Source of the DNA: an uncultured Lachnospiraceae bacterium
Lineage (GTDB): Bacteria > Bacillota > Clostridia > Lachnospirales > Lachnospiraceae
Direction: 5' to 3'
NCBI GenBank assembly: GCA_949502235.1
Contig: CATBDC010000007.1
Span: 58,465 to 122,464 of the forward strand
Length of the DNA: 64,000 nucleotides
Shown: piece after piece, positions 8,778 through 17,003 of the stretch
Numbering within the stretch: the stretch's first letter is position 1
Layout: each line of letters begins with the position of its first letter
Made by a program: the position numbers and the translations under genes
Notes under the pieces: model-generated
Databases searched by the model: none
Told to the model about the DNA's origin: nothing
Seen by the model: only the letters and a program-made list of their open reading frames with translations

Positions 8778-9647
8778 ATTACGCGCATTTTCCCGATATT
8801 CAGTAGGCGTCATATGCATGACTGTACAAAAATGAGAGGTGAACGTATTTGTTTTTTGAAAACCGCACGTATTGGCAACCTCTTTGATAGTGTAATCTGT
8901 TGTTTCAAGAAGTATCCTTGCTTTGGAGATCCGAAGCTTTAAAAGATAACTGTAAGGTGTTTCGCCCACAACCTTCTTGAAGGCAGATATAAAATATGTT
9001 TTTGAAAGATGGCACATCCGGGCAAGATCTTCAAGATTCACAGGTTCTGTGTAATGCTGGTTGATGTAAGTGACAACTTGAAGAATTCCCTGCTGATAGT
9101 GGGAAGGCTGGCCTGTACGCGTACCTTTTTTCTGAAACTCAGCCTCTATAAATGAGGCGGTAATAAGGGCCGCAAGATGAAGAAGATTATCCTTATTACA
9201 GGCTGTCCCGTTGTTAAATTCATTCTTAAATAATTGAATATACGCCTTTTGATCCTTTGTAAGCTCAAACCGCCAGCCGAATTCTCTGCCCATATATCCT
9301 TTCTGCCTTAAAATATCCTCAAAAAAATCCTTGTCAACGATAATATTGTCATAGGCAATATTTGTTACAAGAGACTTGAAGCCGTGTTCCTCCCCGCTTT
9401 GTATGGGATACACATAGCCGGCTTCTCCAAAGAACACCGTATCGGCACACATGGCAAGTGGAATCGGACCGTAAGGGATAAGAAATTCGTATGCATAATG
9501 TCTGTGTCGGTAAGGAAGAGAGGTACGCTCCGCAGAGTCGATAAAAGAAACAATCGAGAGTACATCACAATAATAGTGGTCACAATTCCTGCTTATAAAA
9601 TTCTTATCGGCATGGTGAGCGGAAAACAAGTGCATAGGCTGTTTCAT
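8775..9647 (-). CDS. AraC family transcriptional regulator
   Basis: The 290-residue protein has an N-terminal cupin-like ligand domain (about residues 20-160) and a C-terminal double helix-turn-helix of AraC type. The latter has LEDLARMCHLSKTYFISAFK and, in the second helix pair, TIKEVANTCGFQKTNTFTSHF. The start is ATG at 9647, preceded by AAAGGAG at suitable distance; a GTG nine bases upstream touches the ribosome binding site. The MFS exporter gene lies just upstream on the same strand, so it may be a target or operon partner. The ligand is unknown. Confidence 0.9.
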   Translation of the reverse strand: MKQPMHLFSAHHADKNFISRNCDHYYCDVLSIVSFIDSAERTSLPYRHRHYAYEFLIPYGPIPLAMCADTVFFGEAGYVYPIQSGEEHGFKSLVTNIAYDNIIVDKDFFEDILRQKGYMGREFGWRFELTKDQKAYIQLFKNEFNNGTACNKDNLLHLAALITASFIEAEFQKKGTRTGQPSHYQQGILQVVTYINQHYTEPVNLEDLARMCHLSKTYFISAFKKVVGETPYSYLLKLRISKARILLETTDYTIKEVANTCGFQKTNTFTSHFCTVMHMTPTEYRENARN

Positions 9648-9769
9648 ACTTACCACTCCTTTTGTTCTTTATATTTCTCTACTTCATTTCTAATTTAAGA
9701 ATACCATAAGTAAAAATTTTGCTGTAATAAAAATACTCGGAATGTTAATATTTGTTCGGAATATTAGGA

Positions 9770-11008
9770 TTACCTTTCCGTCAGGCGTTCTGCTTTGCCA
9801 AATAACAGGAAACCTGCCAAAAACATAACTGCAAGGGAGCCGACTCCCGCGCTTGGACTTTTCGTTGTCTGGCTGATAAAGGACACAAGAAATGTTCCGA
9901 AAAAGGATGCTCCTTTTCCGCATATGTCTAAAAGCCCGAAATATTCGCCGGACTTTTCCGCCGGGATAATCTTGGCAAAATAGGAGCGGGATAGAGCCTG
10001 TATGGCACCCTGGAACATACCCACCAGCACAGCGAGAACCCAGAAATCAAACTGGGTGTCAAGGCCTATGGCATAGATGGCAATGAAGAAATACGCCCCG
10101 ATGCATATCCTGATAAGTCTGGCGGAGGGAAGCTTCTTAGAGAGCCTTCCGAAGATGAGGGCACATGGAAATGCAACAATCTGTGTCAGAAGCAGAGCCA
10201 GAAGAAGGCCGGTGCTGTCAAGTCCTAAAGAGGTGCCGTAGGCAGTAGCCATATCAATAATTGTGTACACACCGTCAATGTAAAAGAAAAACGCAAGGAG
10301 GAAAAAGAATATTTTTTTCTCCCCGTAGATTTCCTTTAAGGATCTCCCCAGGCGGGAAAAGCTGTTCCTCATTACATGTGTACCGGCATCTGCGTAATAA
10401 ATCTGGCGGTAGTTTTTAAGCAGCGGAAGAGAGGTGAAAAGCCACCATGCTGCCGTAATGATGAAAGCCGACAGCATGGCAGTCTTCATGGAAATTCCGA
10501 TTTTTCCGGCATTTAATACAATAAGGAGGCATAGGGCGAAGGGGATGCAGCTTCCGATATAACCCCAGGCATACCCGTGGGATGAAACGGTGTCCATACG
10601 TTCTTCTGTTGTCACATCGGTCAGCATGGAATCGTAAAAGACAAGACTGGTGGAAAAAGCGGTTTTGGCAATTACAAATATAATAAGAAAAATAAGCCAT
10701 GAGGGTGCAGCGCCCAGAAGAACGCAGGAGACAACCCCTAAAACGAGCGCCGCGGTAAACAGCTTTTTTTTGAAATTTTTTGTATCGGCAACAGTGCCGA
10801 GGGTGGGTCCTAAAACTGCCACAATCAGGGTGGAGATAGAAATGGCGTATCCCCAGTATGCCAGGTAGACAGAAGACTCTATATTTGCGGAATCTGCCAG
10901 ATAGTTAAAATAAATAGGCAGAATTGTGGACACAAGTAGCACAAAGGCAGAGTTTCCCACATCATATAAAATCCATTGCTTTTCAAGAGAGGTTAATTTG
11001 AACTTCAT
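9770..11008 (-). CDS. MFS transporter (Atg22/UMF1-like)
   Basis: The 412-residue protein has about twelve hydrophobic helices. Its N-terminus (LEKQWILYDVGNSAFVLLVS) is typical of the UMF1/Atg22-like branch of the major facilitator superfamily, whose bacterial substrates are mostly unknown. The start has AAGGAGA about nine bases upstream. The AraC gene follows on the same strand after 122 bases; the spacer contains two copies of a GGAAT(A/G)TTA motif. Confidence 0.88.
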   Translation of the reverse strand: MKFKLTSLEKQWILYDVGNSAFVLLVSTILPIYFNYLADSANIESSVYLAYWGYAISISTLIVAVLGPTLGTVADTKNFKKKLFTAALVLGVVSCVLLGAAPSWLIFLIIFVIAKTAFSTSLVFYDSMLTDVTTEERMDTVSSHGYAWGYIGSCIPFALCLLIVLNAGKIGISMKTAMLSAFIITAAWWLFTSLPLLKNYRQIYYADAGTHVMRNSFSRLGRSLKEIYGEKKIFFFLLAFFFYIDGVYTIIDMATAYGTSLGLDSTGLLLALLLTQIVAFPCALIFGRLSKKLPSARLIRICIGAYFFIAIYAIGLDTQFDFWVLAVLVGMFQGAIQALSRSYFAKIIPAEKSGEYFGLLDICGKGASFFGTFLVSFISQTTKSPSAGVGSLAVMFLAGFLLFGKAERLTER

Positions 11009-11029
11009 AATACAGTCTCCTTTTTGGTT

Positions 11030-11851
11030 TTATATATATAATTCTTCCCAGCTTTCTCCGGCGCCAAACGTAAGAAGAAACCGGGAGGAAAGAGCAGCAT
11101 CGTGATCAAGCACATTTGCATATTGCTGGATTAAGGAGGAGGCTATGGTGACGGCCTCCGTATACATATTATTCAAAAGAACGCAGTATCTGCGGCATGC
11201 TTCATTTGCTTCAGGCTTCATGATAAGTCCCTGCATGGAATCATATTTACCGGCCAGCTTAAGGGCAAAATAAAGAAATTTTCGTTTGCCCTCCTTTGGG
11301 GCATGGAGGAGCTGGTGGCATCTTATCATTCCCTTGAGGGATGCTTTTATCTCATCCGCTGTAATGGGGGAGAAGCAGGGCGCTATGACAGAGGCGTTTT
11401 CGTCCGTGGCGTGAATATGCCCCGTGGGGATATGCTCTGCCGGATTAAGGCCGTCCAGCTCCATAAAATAGCGCTCAAGCTCTGTCTCTAGTTCAGCATG
11501 GCTTATATGGGATTCGTGTGTCATCTTCTCAATGTAGGGATGGCAGGTGCTGTCAAGGGTGAAGTGACAGATAAAGCCGTACAAATAGGACTTCAGCGCT
11601 TCCTTGTTCTGGAAGGAGCCGTAGAGGGCCGCTGTCTTTTCAAAAAATTCCGCAGCCGGGCGGTCATGCATGGAATAGCCTGTCCGGTTGATTTCATTAG
11701 AAGATAACGGTTTGTTGTAGAAGAGGATGTCAGGTCCATGCAGGCCGATGTCGTACAGTTCCCGGTATTTTTCAATTGTTTTTCTGTATACGAAGGGAAG
11801 GCAGTCTAAGACTTCCTTTCCGAAACGATAGTGTACATGTGCTGCTGGCAT
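11030..11851 (-). CDS. Zinc-dependent phospholipase C family protein
   Basis: The 273-residue protein resembles the bacterial zinc phospholipase C/S1-P1 nuclease family. Candidate metal ligands include the N-terminal HVHYRF, GLHGPD, a histidine-rich HDRPAAEFF segment and the FICHFTLDSTCH motif (H-x3-D spacing) near residue 95. The start is the ATG at 11851, giving MPAAHVHYRF, with AAAGGGG upstream; the longer frame to 11935 has no site and overlaps a palindromic repeat. No signal peptide is evident, so secretion is doubtful. It lies 21 bases before the MFS gene on the same strand. Confidence 0.8.
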   Translation of the reverse strand: MPAAHVHYRFGKEVLDCLPFVYRKTIEKYRELYDIGLHGPDILFYNKPLSSNEINRTGYSMHDRPAAEFFEKTAALYGSFQNKEALKSYLYGFICHFTLDSTCHPYIEKMTHESHISHAELETELERYFMELDGLNPAEHIPTGHIHATDENASVIAPCFSPITADEIKASLKGMIRCHQLLHAPKEGKRKFLYFALKLAGKYDSMQGLIMKPEANEACRRYCVLLNNMYTEAVTIASSLIQQYANVLDHDAALSSRFLLTFGAGESWEELYI

Positions 11852-11882
11852 ATTAAAAACCCCTTTCCCCTGAATTTGAATA

Positions 11883-11913
11883 AGGTTACTGTGAATGTAG
11901 CGAATAGTAACCT
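11883..11913. repeat. Palindromic intergenic repeat
   Basis: AGGTTACTGT pairs with ATAGTAACCT (one G-U pair) around an eleven-base loop. It is a variant of the GTTACTGT palindrome family and stands upstream of the phospholipase-like gene. Confidence 0.65.
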
Positions 11914-12179
11914 GGATAAGTATATTATCGCACATTCAGAGAAAATAGGCTAGATGGTTTTGCAAAAAAATCTGGGACAGGAGTGCTTCTGTTGTTACTG
12001 TTCACATGGAAAAATTTTAAGGAAAAATTAAGTTGTATTTTGCAAAAGGGTGTGCTAAAGTATCAGCATAGAATTCTATTTATAAATCTTAATCATTTGT
12101 ATCTGAATTTCGGATAATCGTCAGGAAGCTTCTTATGAAGTTTGTTCTGAAAATAAATCCTTTTATGATTATGATATAT

Positions 12180-12216
12180 ATCCATTCGCAAAGCAAATTT
12201 TGAATGGATTTGCGAA
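12180..12216. other. Two mutually exclusive hairpins
   Basis: ATCCATTC (12180-12187) pairs with GAATGGAT (12202-12209), and TTCGCAAA (12185-12192) pairs with TTTGCGAA (12209-12216). The left arms share three bases and the right arms one, so only one stem can form fully at a time. Confidence 0.5.
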
Positions 12217-12262
12217 GGTTGCTGTGAACAACAAGTAATTGATTTATCAAGGTTGATTTTTA

Positions 12263-12292
12263 TTGCACTCCTTACTAACTCTATAGTACACT
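12263..12292 (+). promoter_or_regulatory. Possible promoter of the Rpn-family gene
   Basis: TTGCAC (12263-12268) and TACACT (12287-12292) with 18-base spacing lie about 28 bases before the start codon. Confidence 0.35.
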
Positions 12293-12319
12293 ATAAATAA
12301 CAAAAGAAAGGACAGGAAA

Positions 12320-13288
12320 ATGTCACAAAAAACACAGGCTTTAAACCCGGATACTGTTTTAAAAAATTACTGGCGAAACAATGTACACTTTGCAGATTTT
12401 TTTAATGCTGTACTATTTAAAGGCCAACAGATAATTAAACCAGACGAATTAATGGATCTTGACACAGAGGAATCCTCTATACTGGAACATAAGAAATATG
12501 CCGAGGCGATTAAAGCCTCCAGAGATAATATCAAAATCAGGAAGAAATCCTCTAAAACCGGCATAGAATTTGTCATGCTGGGAAAGGAATCTCAAAAATA
12601 TATTGATTATGCAATGCCTCTCAGGGTTATGGGATATGACTACGGCACCTATAAAAAGCAGTATAACGATAATGCCGCAAAATATACTTCATCACACGGC
12701 ATGGATGCAGACGAGTATTTATCAGGAATGAAGCGTACAGACCGGTTTTCCCCAGTTGTGACTGTGGTGGTCTATTATTCTGAAACGCCCTGGGACGGAG
12801 CCACAACCTTACATGAGATGCTGCATATACCGGAAGAGTTTGCGGCATATGTGAATGACTACAGAATTCTATTGGTGGAAGCACGGGAAAATAACTTTGT
12901 TTTCCATAATATGGAGAATATTGATTTCTTCAAGCTCATGGAAATTATTTTGGACAGACACATTTCTAAGAAAGAAGCCAGAGAAAAGGCTATACAATAC
13001 AGTGAAGAACATAAAACCGGCAAATCTGTCGTAATGGCTGTTGCCGGTGCCACTGACAGTAACATTGATTATCATGCTTTTGAGAAAGGAGATGGGCGTA
13101 TGTGTACTTTATTTGACGAAATTGCAGAGGAAGGCAGGGCTGAGGGTAAGGCTGAAGAAATTATAGATTCAGGCTTTGAGTTTGGCCTGTCAGAAGAGGA
13201 TATTCTAAGCCGCCTGCAGCGGAAACTGGGTGTCTCTCTTCAAAAAGCCCGGGAATATTTTAATATGTTTGGGAAACAGGCTGTTTAA
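12320..13288 (+). CDS. Rpn family recombination-promoting nuclease/putative transposase
   Basis: The 322-residue protein resembles the Rpn/PD-(D/E)XK transposase-like family common in Lachnospiraceae. The N-terminus (NPDTVLKNYWRNNVHFADFFNAVLF) and the central VVTVVVYYSETPWDGATTLH are characteristic, and the C-terminal third carries the usual Glu/Ala-rich helix EEGRAEGKAEEI. Rpn proteins are DNA endonucleases able to raise recombination; whether this one is active is unknown. The gene is monocistronic with its own terminator and sits in an otherwise poorly conserved spacer, consistent with mobility. Confidence 0.82.
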   Translation: MSQKTQALNPDTVLKNYWRNNVHFADFFNAVLFKGQQIIKPDELMDLDTEESSILEHKKYAEAIKASRDNIKIRKKSSKTGIEFVMLGKESQKYIDYAMPLRVMGYDYGTYKKQYNDNAAKYTSSHGMDADEYLSGMKRTDRFSPVVTVVVYYSETPWDGATTLHEMLHIPEEFAAYVNDYRILLVEARENNFVFHNMENIDFFKLMEIILDRHISKKEAREKAIQYSEEHKTGKSVVMAVAGATDSNIDYHAFEKGDGRMCTLFDEIAEEGRAEGKAEEIIDSGFEFGLSEEDILSRLQRKLGVSLQKAREYFNMFGKQAV

Positions 13289-13292
13289 TCCT

Positions 13293-13340
13293 AAGCTGTT
13301 AATGTAGGGAGCATCTCTTCACACATTAACAGCTTTTTTA
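13293..13340 (+). terminator. Terminator of the Rpn-family gene
   Basis: AAGCTGTTAATGT (13293-13305) pairs perfectly with ACATTAACAGCTT (13323-13335) and is followed by T residues. Confidence 0.9.
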
Positions 13341-13369
13341 TGCTTTCACCAGAAAAATTTCCAATTAGA

Positions 13370-13397
13370 GTTACTGTTTACTCCCGTTCACAATAAC
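13370..13397. repeat. Palindromic intergenic repeat, degenerate
   Basis: GTTACTGTTTAC and GTTCACAATAAC are imperfect inverted copies of the family arm, separated by four bases. It lies between the Rpn terminator and the toxin-antitoxin promoter. Confidence 0.55.
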
Positions 13398-13412
13398 AAA
13401 TTAGAAGTACAG

Positions 13413-13430
13413 AATATTGTACAAAATATT
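13413..13430. promoter_or_regulatory. Probable autorepression operator of the toxin-antitoxin pair
   Basis: AATATTGTACAAAATATT is a near-perfect palindrome with the core TGTACA. It ends at the first bases of the -35 box (13429). YefM-type antitoxins are known to bind TGTACA-centred palindromes, so this is a good operator candidate. Confidence 0.6.
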
Positions 13431-13457
13431 AACAATACTATAGATATGGAATATACT
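13429..13457 (+). promoter_or_regulatory. Promoter of the yefM/yoeB-type pair
   Basis: TTAACA (13429-13434) and TATACT (13452-13457) have the ideal 17-base spacing and lie 22 bases before the antitoxin start. Confidence 0.65.
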
Positions 13458-13479
13458 GTATTAGAAGGAGTGTGATCAT

Positions 13480-13731
13480 ATGATAGCAACTAATTTTTCA
13501 AATGTGAGGAATAACTTCAAAGAGGTTTGTGATCGGGTTGTACATGATTCTGACATTGCCATTATCACGAGAAAAAATGATGAAAACGTCGTGCTTATGT
13601 CCCAGGTACAGTATGATAACCTGATAGAAAATCTTCATATAAGAGAAAGCAAGGCAAATTATGAATGGTTAAAAGAATCCATTAAGCAGGCTGAAGATGG
13701 AAAACTTGTGAGTTTTGAAGCGGAGGATTAG
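13480..13731 (+). CDS. Type II antitoxin, Phd/YefM family
   Basis: The 83-residue protein has the Phd/YefM DNA-binding N-terminus (ATNFSNVRNNFKEVCDRVVHD, then IITRKNDENVVLMSQVQYDNL) and an acidic C-terminal tail of the kind that wraps the toxin (SFEAEDW-like end without further domains). It should neutralise the downstream toxin and repress the operon, with the TGTACA palindrome upstream as likely operator. The ribosome binding site is AGAAGGAG. The toxin starts three bases after its stop, so translation is probably coupled. Confidence 0.93.
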   Translation: MIATNFSNVRNNFKEVCDRVVHDSDIAIITRKNDENVVLMSQVQYDNLIENLHIRESKANYEWLKESIKQAEDGKLVSFEAED

Positions 13732-13734
13732 TTT

Positions 13735-13989
13735 ATGAATGTATCTTTCACGGAAAATGCCTGGGAGGATTATCTTTACTGGCAGAAAATGGATAAGAAA
13801 GCTGTTAAAAGAATCAATGAACTGATGAAAGATATAAAAAGAAATCCGTTTGAAGGAATTGGGAAACCAGAACCGTTAAAATATGATTTGGCTGGAAAGT
13901 GGAGCAGGAGAATAACGGATGAACACAGGCTGGTGTATCAGGTAGAAGGTAATAATTTAATAGTATATACTTGCAGATATTATTATTGA
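13735..13989 (+). CDS. Type II toxin, Txe/YoeB family mRNA interferase
   Basis: The 84-residue basic protein is a RelE-fold toxin of the Txe/YoeB group. It begins with VSFTENAWEDYLYWQ and ends with GKWSRRITDEHRLVYQVEGN and a C-terminal YTCRYYY in which the conserved terminal His of E. coli YoeB is replaced by Tyr. YoeB cleaves mRNA in the ribosomal A site. The preserved Glu (NPFEGIGKPEPLK) and Arg suggest an active enzyme. The ribosome binding site GGAGG lies inside the antitoxin's last codons. Confidence 0.93.
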   Translation: MNVSFTENAWEDYLYWQKMDKKAVKRINELMKDIKRNPFEGIGKPEPLKYDLAGKWSRRITDEHRLVYQVEGNNLIVYTCRYYY

Positions 13990-14027
13990 TAGTTATGAGT
14001 TGGTTAAGATAAAGGAGATGTAGGAAA

Positions 14028-14573
14028 ATGAAGATACTTGTTGTTGTGGATATGCAGAATGATTTTATTGACGGGGCTCTCGGGACAAAGGAAGCGGAAA
14101 TGATTGTCCCTAAGGTGGCGGAAAAGATTAAGGCCTTTGACGGGAAGGTGTTCTACACACGGGACACCCATGAGGGAAATTATCTGGAGACACAGGAAGG
14201 GAAGAACCTTCCGGTGGTGCACTGTGTCAGGGGGACTAATGGCTGGGAGCTTCATCCGGAGATTGATAAGCTGGCAAAGGACGGGATTGTAAATAAGCAG
14301 GCTTTCGGAAGTATTGAGCTTGGGTATGCCATCAGGGAATATCTGATGGAGCAGATGGTTTTAGGGGAAAATGCACTGGAATCTGTCACGCTCATAGGGC
14401 TTTGTACGGATATTTGCGTGATCTCAAACGCCATGATTTTAAAGGCTATGTTTCCGGAGGTCCCGGTGATTGTGGACGCTTCCTGCTGTGCGGGGGTTAC
14501 GAAGGAAAGCCATGAGAACGCGCTTAAGGCTATGGAGATGTGCCAGATTAAGATCGAAAGAAAACGAAAGTAG
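14028..14573 (+). CDS. Cysteine hydrolase, nicotinamidase-like
   Basis: The 181-residue protein has the isochorismatase fold with catalytic triad Asp9 (VVVDMQNDF), Lys90 (IVNKQAFGS) and Cys130 (CTDICV). The metal-site pattern of nicotinamidases is also visible: Asp46 and His48 in TRDTHEGNY, and His65 in VVHCVRGT. Nicotinamide to nicotinate conversion for NAD salvage is therefore the best guess. It has an AAAGGAG site and ends 61 bases before the RpiB-like gene; a link with the sugar island is not evident. Confidence 0.87.
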   Translation: MKILVVVDMQNDFIDGALGTKEAEMIVPKVAEKIKAFDGKVFYTRDTHEGNYLETQEGKNLPVVHCVRGTNGWELHPEIDKLAKDGIVNKQAFGSIELGYAIREYLMEQMVLGENALESVTLIGLCTDICVISNAMILKAMFPEVPVIVDASCCAGVTKESHENALKAMEMCQIKIERKRK

Positions 14574-14634
14574 ACAAATACGGATGCAAATGTTAGAATG
14601 TGGATAAAAATAATAGTCCAAGGAGGAAACAAAT

Positions 14635-15081
14635 ATGAAAATAGCAATTGGCTGTGATCCGAATGCACAGGAGGCTAAACTGGAACTTATTAAATTTATT
14701 GAGGCAAAGGGGTACGGCGAGGTTACGGATTTTGGAAGCGAGGATCCGATTTACGCGAATGTTGCATTTAAGGTTGGGGAGGCAGTTGCTTCTAAGGAAT
14801 ATGACCGTGGAATTCTTGTGTGCGGTACAGGAATCGGCGTATCTATCGCTGCAAATAAGGTGAAGGGCGCTTATGCGGCGCTGATATCAGACGTATATTC
14901 TGCCCAGAGGGCACGTTTAAGCAATGACGCAAACATTGCATGTATGGGTGCCTTTACGACAGGCGTGAAGGAGAGGGAGCTTATGACGGAGGCTTTCCTT
15001 ACGAATGAGTTTGTTCCGGGCTGCTCCTCACAGCCGAAGGTGGATGCTTTTGTGGCATATGACAATTCCCGGGAGGCATAA
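14635..15081 (+). CDS. RpiB/LacAB family sugar-phosphate isomerase
   Basis: The 148-residue protein aligns with ribose-5-phosphate isomerase B and LacA/LacB. It keeps the catalytic-Cys segment ILVCGTGIGVSIAANK (Cys near residue 62), the NDANIACMGA loop and the phosphate-site arginines (SAQRARLSND). The N-terminal loop reads GCDPNAQEAK, without the His of the usual DHAG motif, so the substrate may not be ribose 5-phosphate. The adjacent DAK-type kinase and the TIM-like gene at the end of the island recall the EryI/DerI group, which isomerises erythrulose 4-phosphate. It is 24 bases upstream of the kinase and shares its terminator. Confidence 0.85.
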   Translation: MKIAIGCDPNAQEAKLELIKFIEAKGYGEVTDFGSEDPIYANVAFKVGEAVASKEYDRGILVCGTGIGVSIAANKVKGAYAALISDVYSAQRARLSNDANIACMGAFTTGVKERELMTEAFLTNEFVPGCSSQPKVDAFVAYDNSREA

Positions 15082-15105
15082 GGGCAGGAGAAAAGAGGTT
15101 GTACG

Positions 15106-16866
15106 ATGAGAAAAATTATTAATTCTCCTGACAGAGTTGTTGAGGAGATGATGGAGGGCTATATCAGCGCTTACAGCAGGTATTACAAGAAGCACCCGAG
15201 GGTAAACGGCGTCCTTTTAAAAGAGCACCGGAAGAACAAGGTGGCGCTTGTTATCGGCGGAGGCAGCGGCCATGAGCCTATGTTTTCCGGTTTTGTAGGA
15301 AAGGGACTTGCAGATGCAGCTGCCTGCGGAAATATCTTTGCCTCCCCGGATCCAAATACGGTTTATGAGACGGCGAAGGCTGTAAACCAGGGAAAGGGAG
15401 TTATCTTTGTGTATGGCTGCTATGCCGGGGATAACCTGAATTTTGACATGGGAGAGGAATTCTTGAATGACGAGGGAATAAAGACTTCCCATGTGCGCGT
15501 CTGGGATGACGTGGCTTCCGCGCCGAAGGAGCGGATAGAGGACCGGAGGGGAATCGCGGGAGATGTGTTTGTCATAAAGACCGCAGGGGCTGCCTGTGAC
15601 GCAGGACTAGGCCTTGAGGAGGTTACAAGAGTTACAGAAAAAGCAAGGGATAACACGAAAACAGTAGGAGTTGCCACAGCCCCTGCGCAGCTTCCGGGAA
15701 TTGACAAGCCTATCTTTGAGCTTCCGGAGGGAGAGATAGAGTACGGTATGGGGCTTCACGGCGAGAGGGGCGTCCTTCGCACTGAATGGCAGGAAGCAGA
15801 TGTACTCGCAGAGAAGATGTACGATCAGATTATGGAGGATGCTGATCTGAAAGCAGGAGATGAGGTCTGCGTACTGGTAAACGGCCTTGGCTCTACGACC
15901 ATCACAGAGCTTGCAATCGTATTCCGTAAGGTGAGAGAGCTTCTCGTGAGGGACGGCATCAGGATACACGACACGGATCTGAACAGCTACTGCACCAGCC
16001 AGGAGATGGGCGGATTTTCTATTACCCTGTTTAAGCTTGACGAGGAGCTTAAGAAATATTACGATATGCCGTGCTACTGCCCGTTTTATGCAAAAGGAGA
16101 GCTTACGGGGGCAGGAATTGCCCCAGATGAGGATTCTTCTAAAGAAGAGGAAGAGGAGCCGGAATTTGATGAGACAGACGTGGAGGCAGCCCGGATTGTA
16201 AGAAGCAAAGAAGGGGAGCTTAAGGAGCTTAATGCCGCAGATGCAAGGAATATGCTTCTTTATATCGCGGACAAGATTATTGCGAAAAAGCCCTACCTAA
16301 CGGAGATAGACAGTGCAATCGGAGACGGAGACCATGGAATCGGAATGGCAGGAGGCATGCAGAAGGCGAAAAGAAAGCTTCTCTCCATGGAAGAAGACAA
16401 CAATGCTTACGCCGTATTTGAGGCGGCCGGAAAAGCTATGCTTCTTTCCATGGGCGGCGCATCAGGAGTCATTTTCGGCAGCCTGTATCTTGCAGGCGCA
16501 AAGGGAATGGAGCTAAAGCCTGTGCTCACGGCAGAGGATCTTGCGCAGATGGAAAGAAAGAGCCTTGCGGCAATACAGGAAAGGGGAAAGGCAGCCCCTG
16601 GGGATAAAACTATGGTTGATGCCCTTGTCCCGGCAGTGGAGGCAATGGAGAGCTCCTGCGCGGACGGACTTCTTGAGATGCTTAAGAACGCGGAAGCAGC
16701 GGCAAAGCAGGGGGTAGAGGATACTAAGAAATACCAGGCAAAATTCGGGCGTGCAAAATCGCTTATGGAGCGTGCAATCGGCTATCAGGATGCAGGCGCT
16801 ACCTCTGTATGGCTCATCATCCAGGGAATGAGGGAGTTTGTGGAGGATAAGCTTATAGACCTATAA
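15106..16866 (+). CDS. Single-chain dihydroxyacetone-type kinase (DhaK-DhaL fusion)
   Basis: The 586-residue protein fuses a DhaK substrate domain (about 1-330) with a DhaL nucleotide domain (about 375-586), the layout of ATP-dependent DAK kinases. His218 in YGMGLHGERG is the residue that binds the ketone covalently. GGGSGHEPMF (51-60) lines the active site, and DSAIGDGDHG (about 402-411) supplies the Asp residues that hold Mg-ATP. An acidic linker (EEEEEPEFDETD) joins the halves. Relatives phosphorylate dihydroxyacetone, glyceraldehyde, or D-/L-erythrulose; context with RpiB-like and TIM-like isomerases makes a tetrulose or triose substrate plausible. A strong terminator follows. Confidence 0.9.
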   Translation: MRKIINSPDRVVEEMMEGYISAYSRYYKKHPRVNGVLLKEHRKNKVALVIGGGSGHEPMFSGFVGKGLADAAACGNIFASPDPNTVYETAKAVNQGKGVIFVYGCYAGDNLNFDMGEEFLNDEGIKTSHVRVWDDVASAPKERIEDRRGIAGDVFVIKTAGAACDAGLGLEEVTRVTEKARDNTKTVGVATAPAQLPGIDKPIFELPEGEIEYGMGLHGERGVLRTEWQEADVLAEKMYDQIMEDADLKAGDEVCVLVNGLGSTTITELAIVFRKVRELLVRDGIRIHDTDLNSYCTSQEMGGFSITLFKLDEELKKYYDMPCYCPFYAKGELTGAGIAPDEDSSKEEEEEPEFDETDVEAARIVRSKEGELKELNAADARNMLLYIADKIIAKKPYLTEIDSAIGDGDHGIGMAGGMQKAKRKLLSMEEDNNAYAVFEAAGKAMLLSMGGASGVIFGSLYLAGAKGMELKPVLTAEDLAQMERKSLAAIQERGKAAPGDKTMVDALVPAVEAMESSCADGLLEMLKNAEAAAKQGVEDTKKYQAKFGRAKSLMERAIGYQDAGATSVWLIIQGMREFVEDKLIDL

Positions 16867-16893
16867 TTAGGAATCATACATGTGTAAAGGATG

Positions 16894-16929
16894 AGAAGAC
16901 TGCGTAAAAAATATGGCAGTCTTCTTTTT
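16894..16929 (+). terminator. Terminator after the kinase gene
   Basis: AGAAGACTGC (16894-16903) pairs perfectly with GCAGTCTTCT (16916-16925), followed by T residues. Confidence 0.9.
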
Positions 16930-16957
16930 ATGACCGTTCGTCATATATTGTTTGTGA

Positions 16958-17003
16958 AAAATATACAAAAACAGAGGGTAATATATTGATAAAATATACA
17001 AAA
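16958..17003. repeat. Direct repeats upstream of the PRD regulator
   Basis: AAAATATACAAAA occurs exactly at 16958-16970 and 16991-17003, 33 bases apart (about three helical turns). Each copy is followed 4-5 bases later by GGGTA. The position between the terminator and the regulator gene makes them candidate binding sites for the regulator itself. Confidence 0.5.

Larger units (their letters stand above)
11914..12319. other. Intergenic region between divergent genes
   Basis: About 400 AT-rich bases without a supported gene. It holds a half-copy of the palindromic repeat (GTTACTGTTCAC at 11974-11985), a pair of overlapping hairpins at 12180-12216 and a promoter-like pair before the Rpn gene. 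Nothing else is recognisable. Confidence 0.6.

Noticed and set aside
11852..11935. N-terminal extension of the phospholipase-like protein
   Set aside because: The extension is encoded by a palindromic repeat and has no ribosome binding site.
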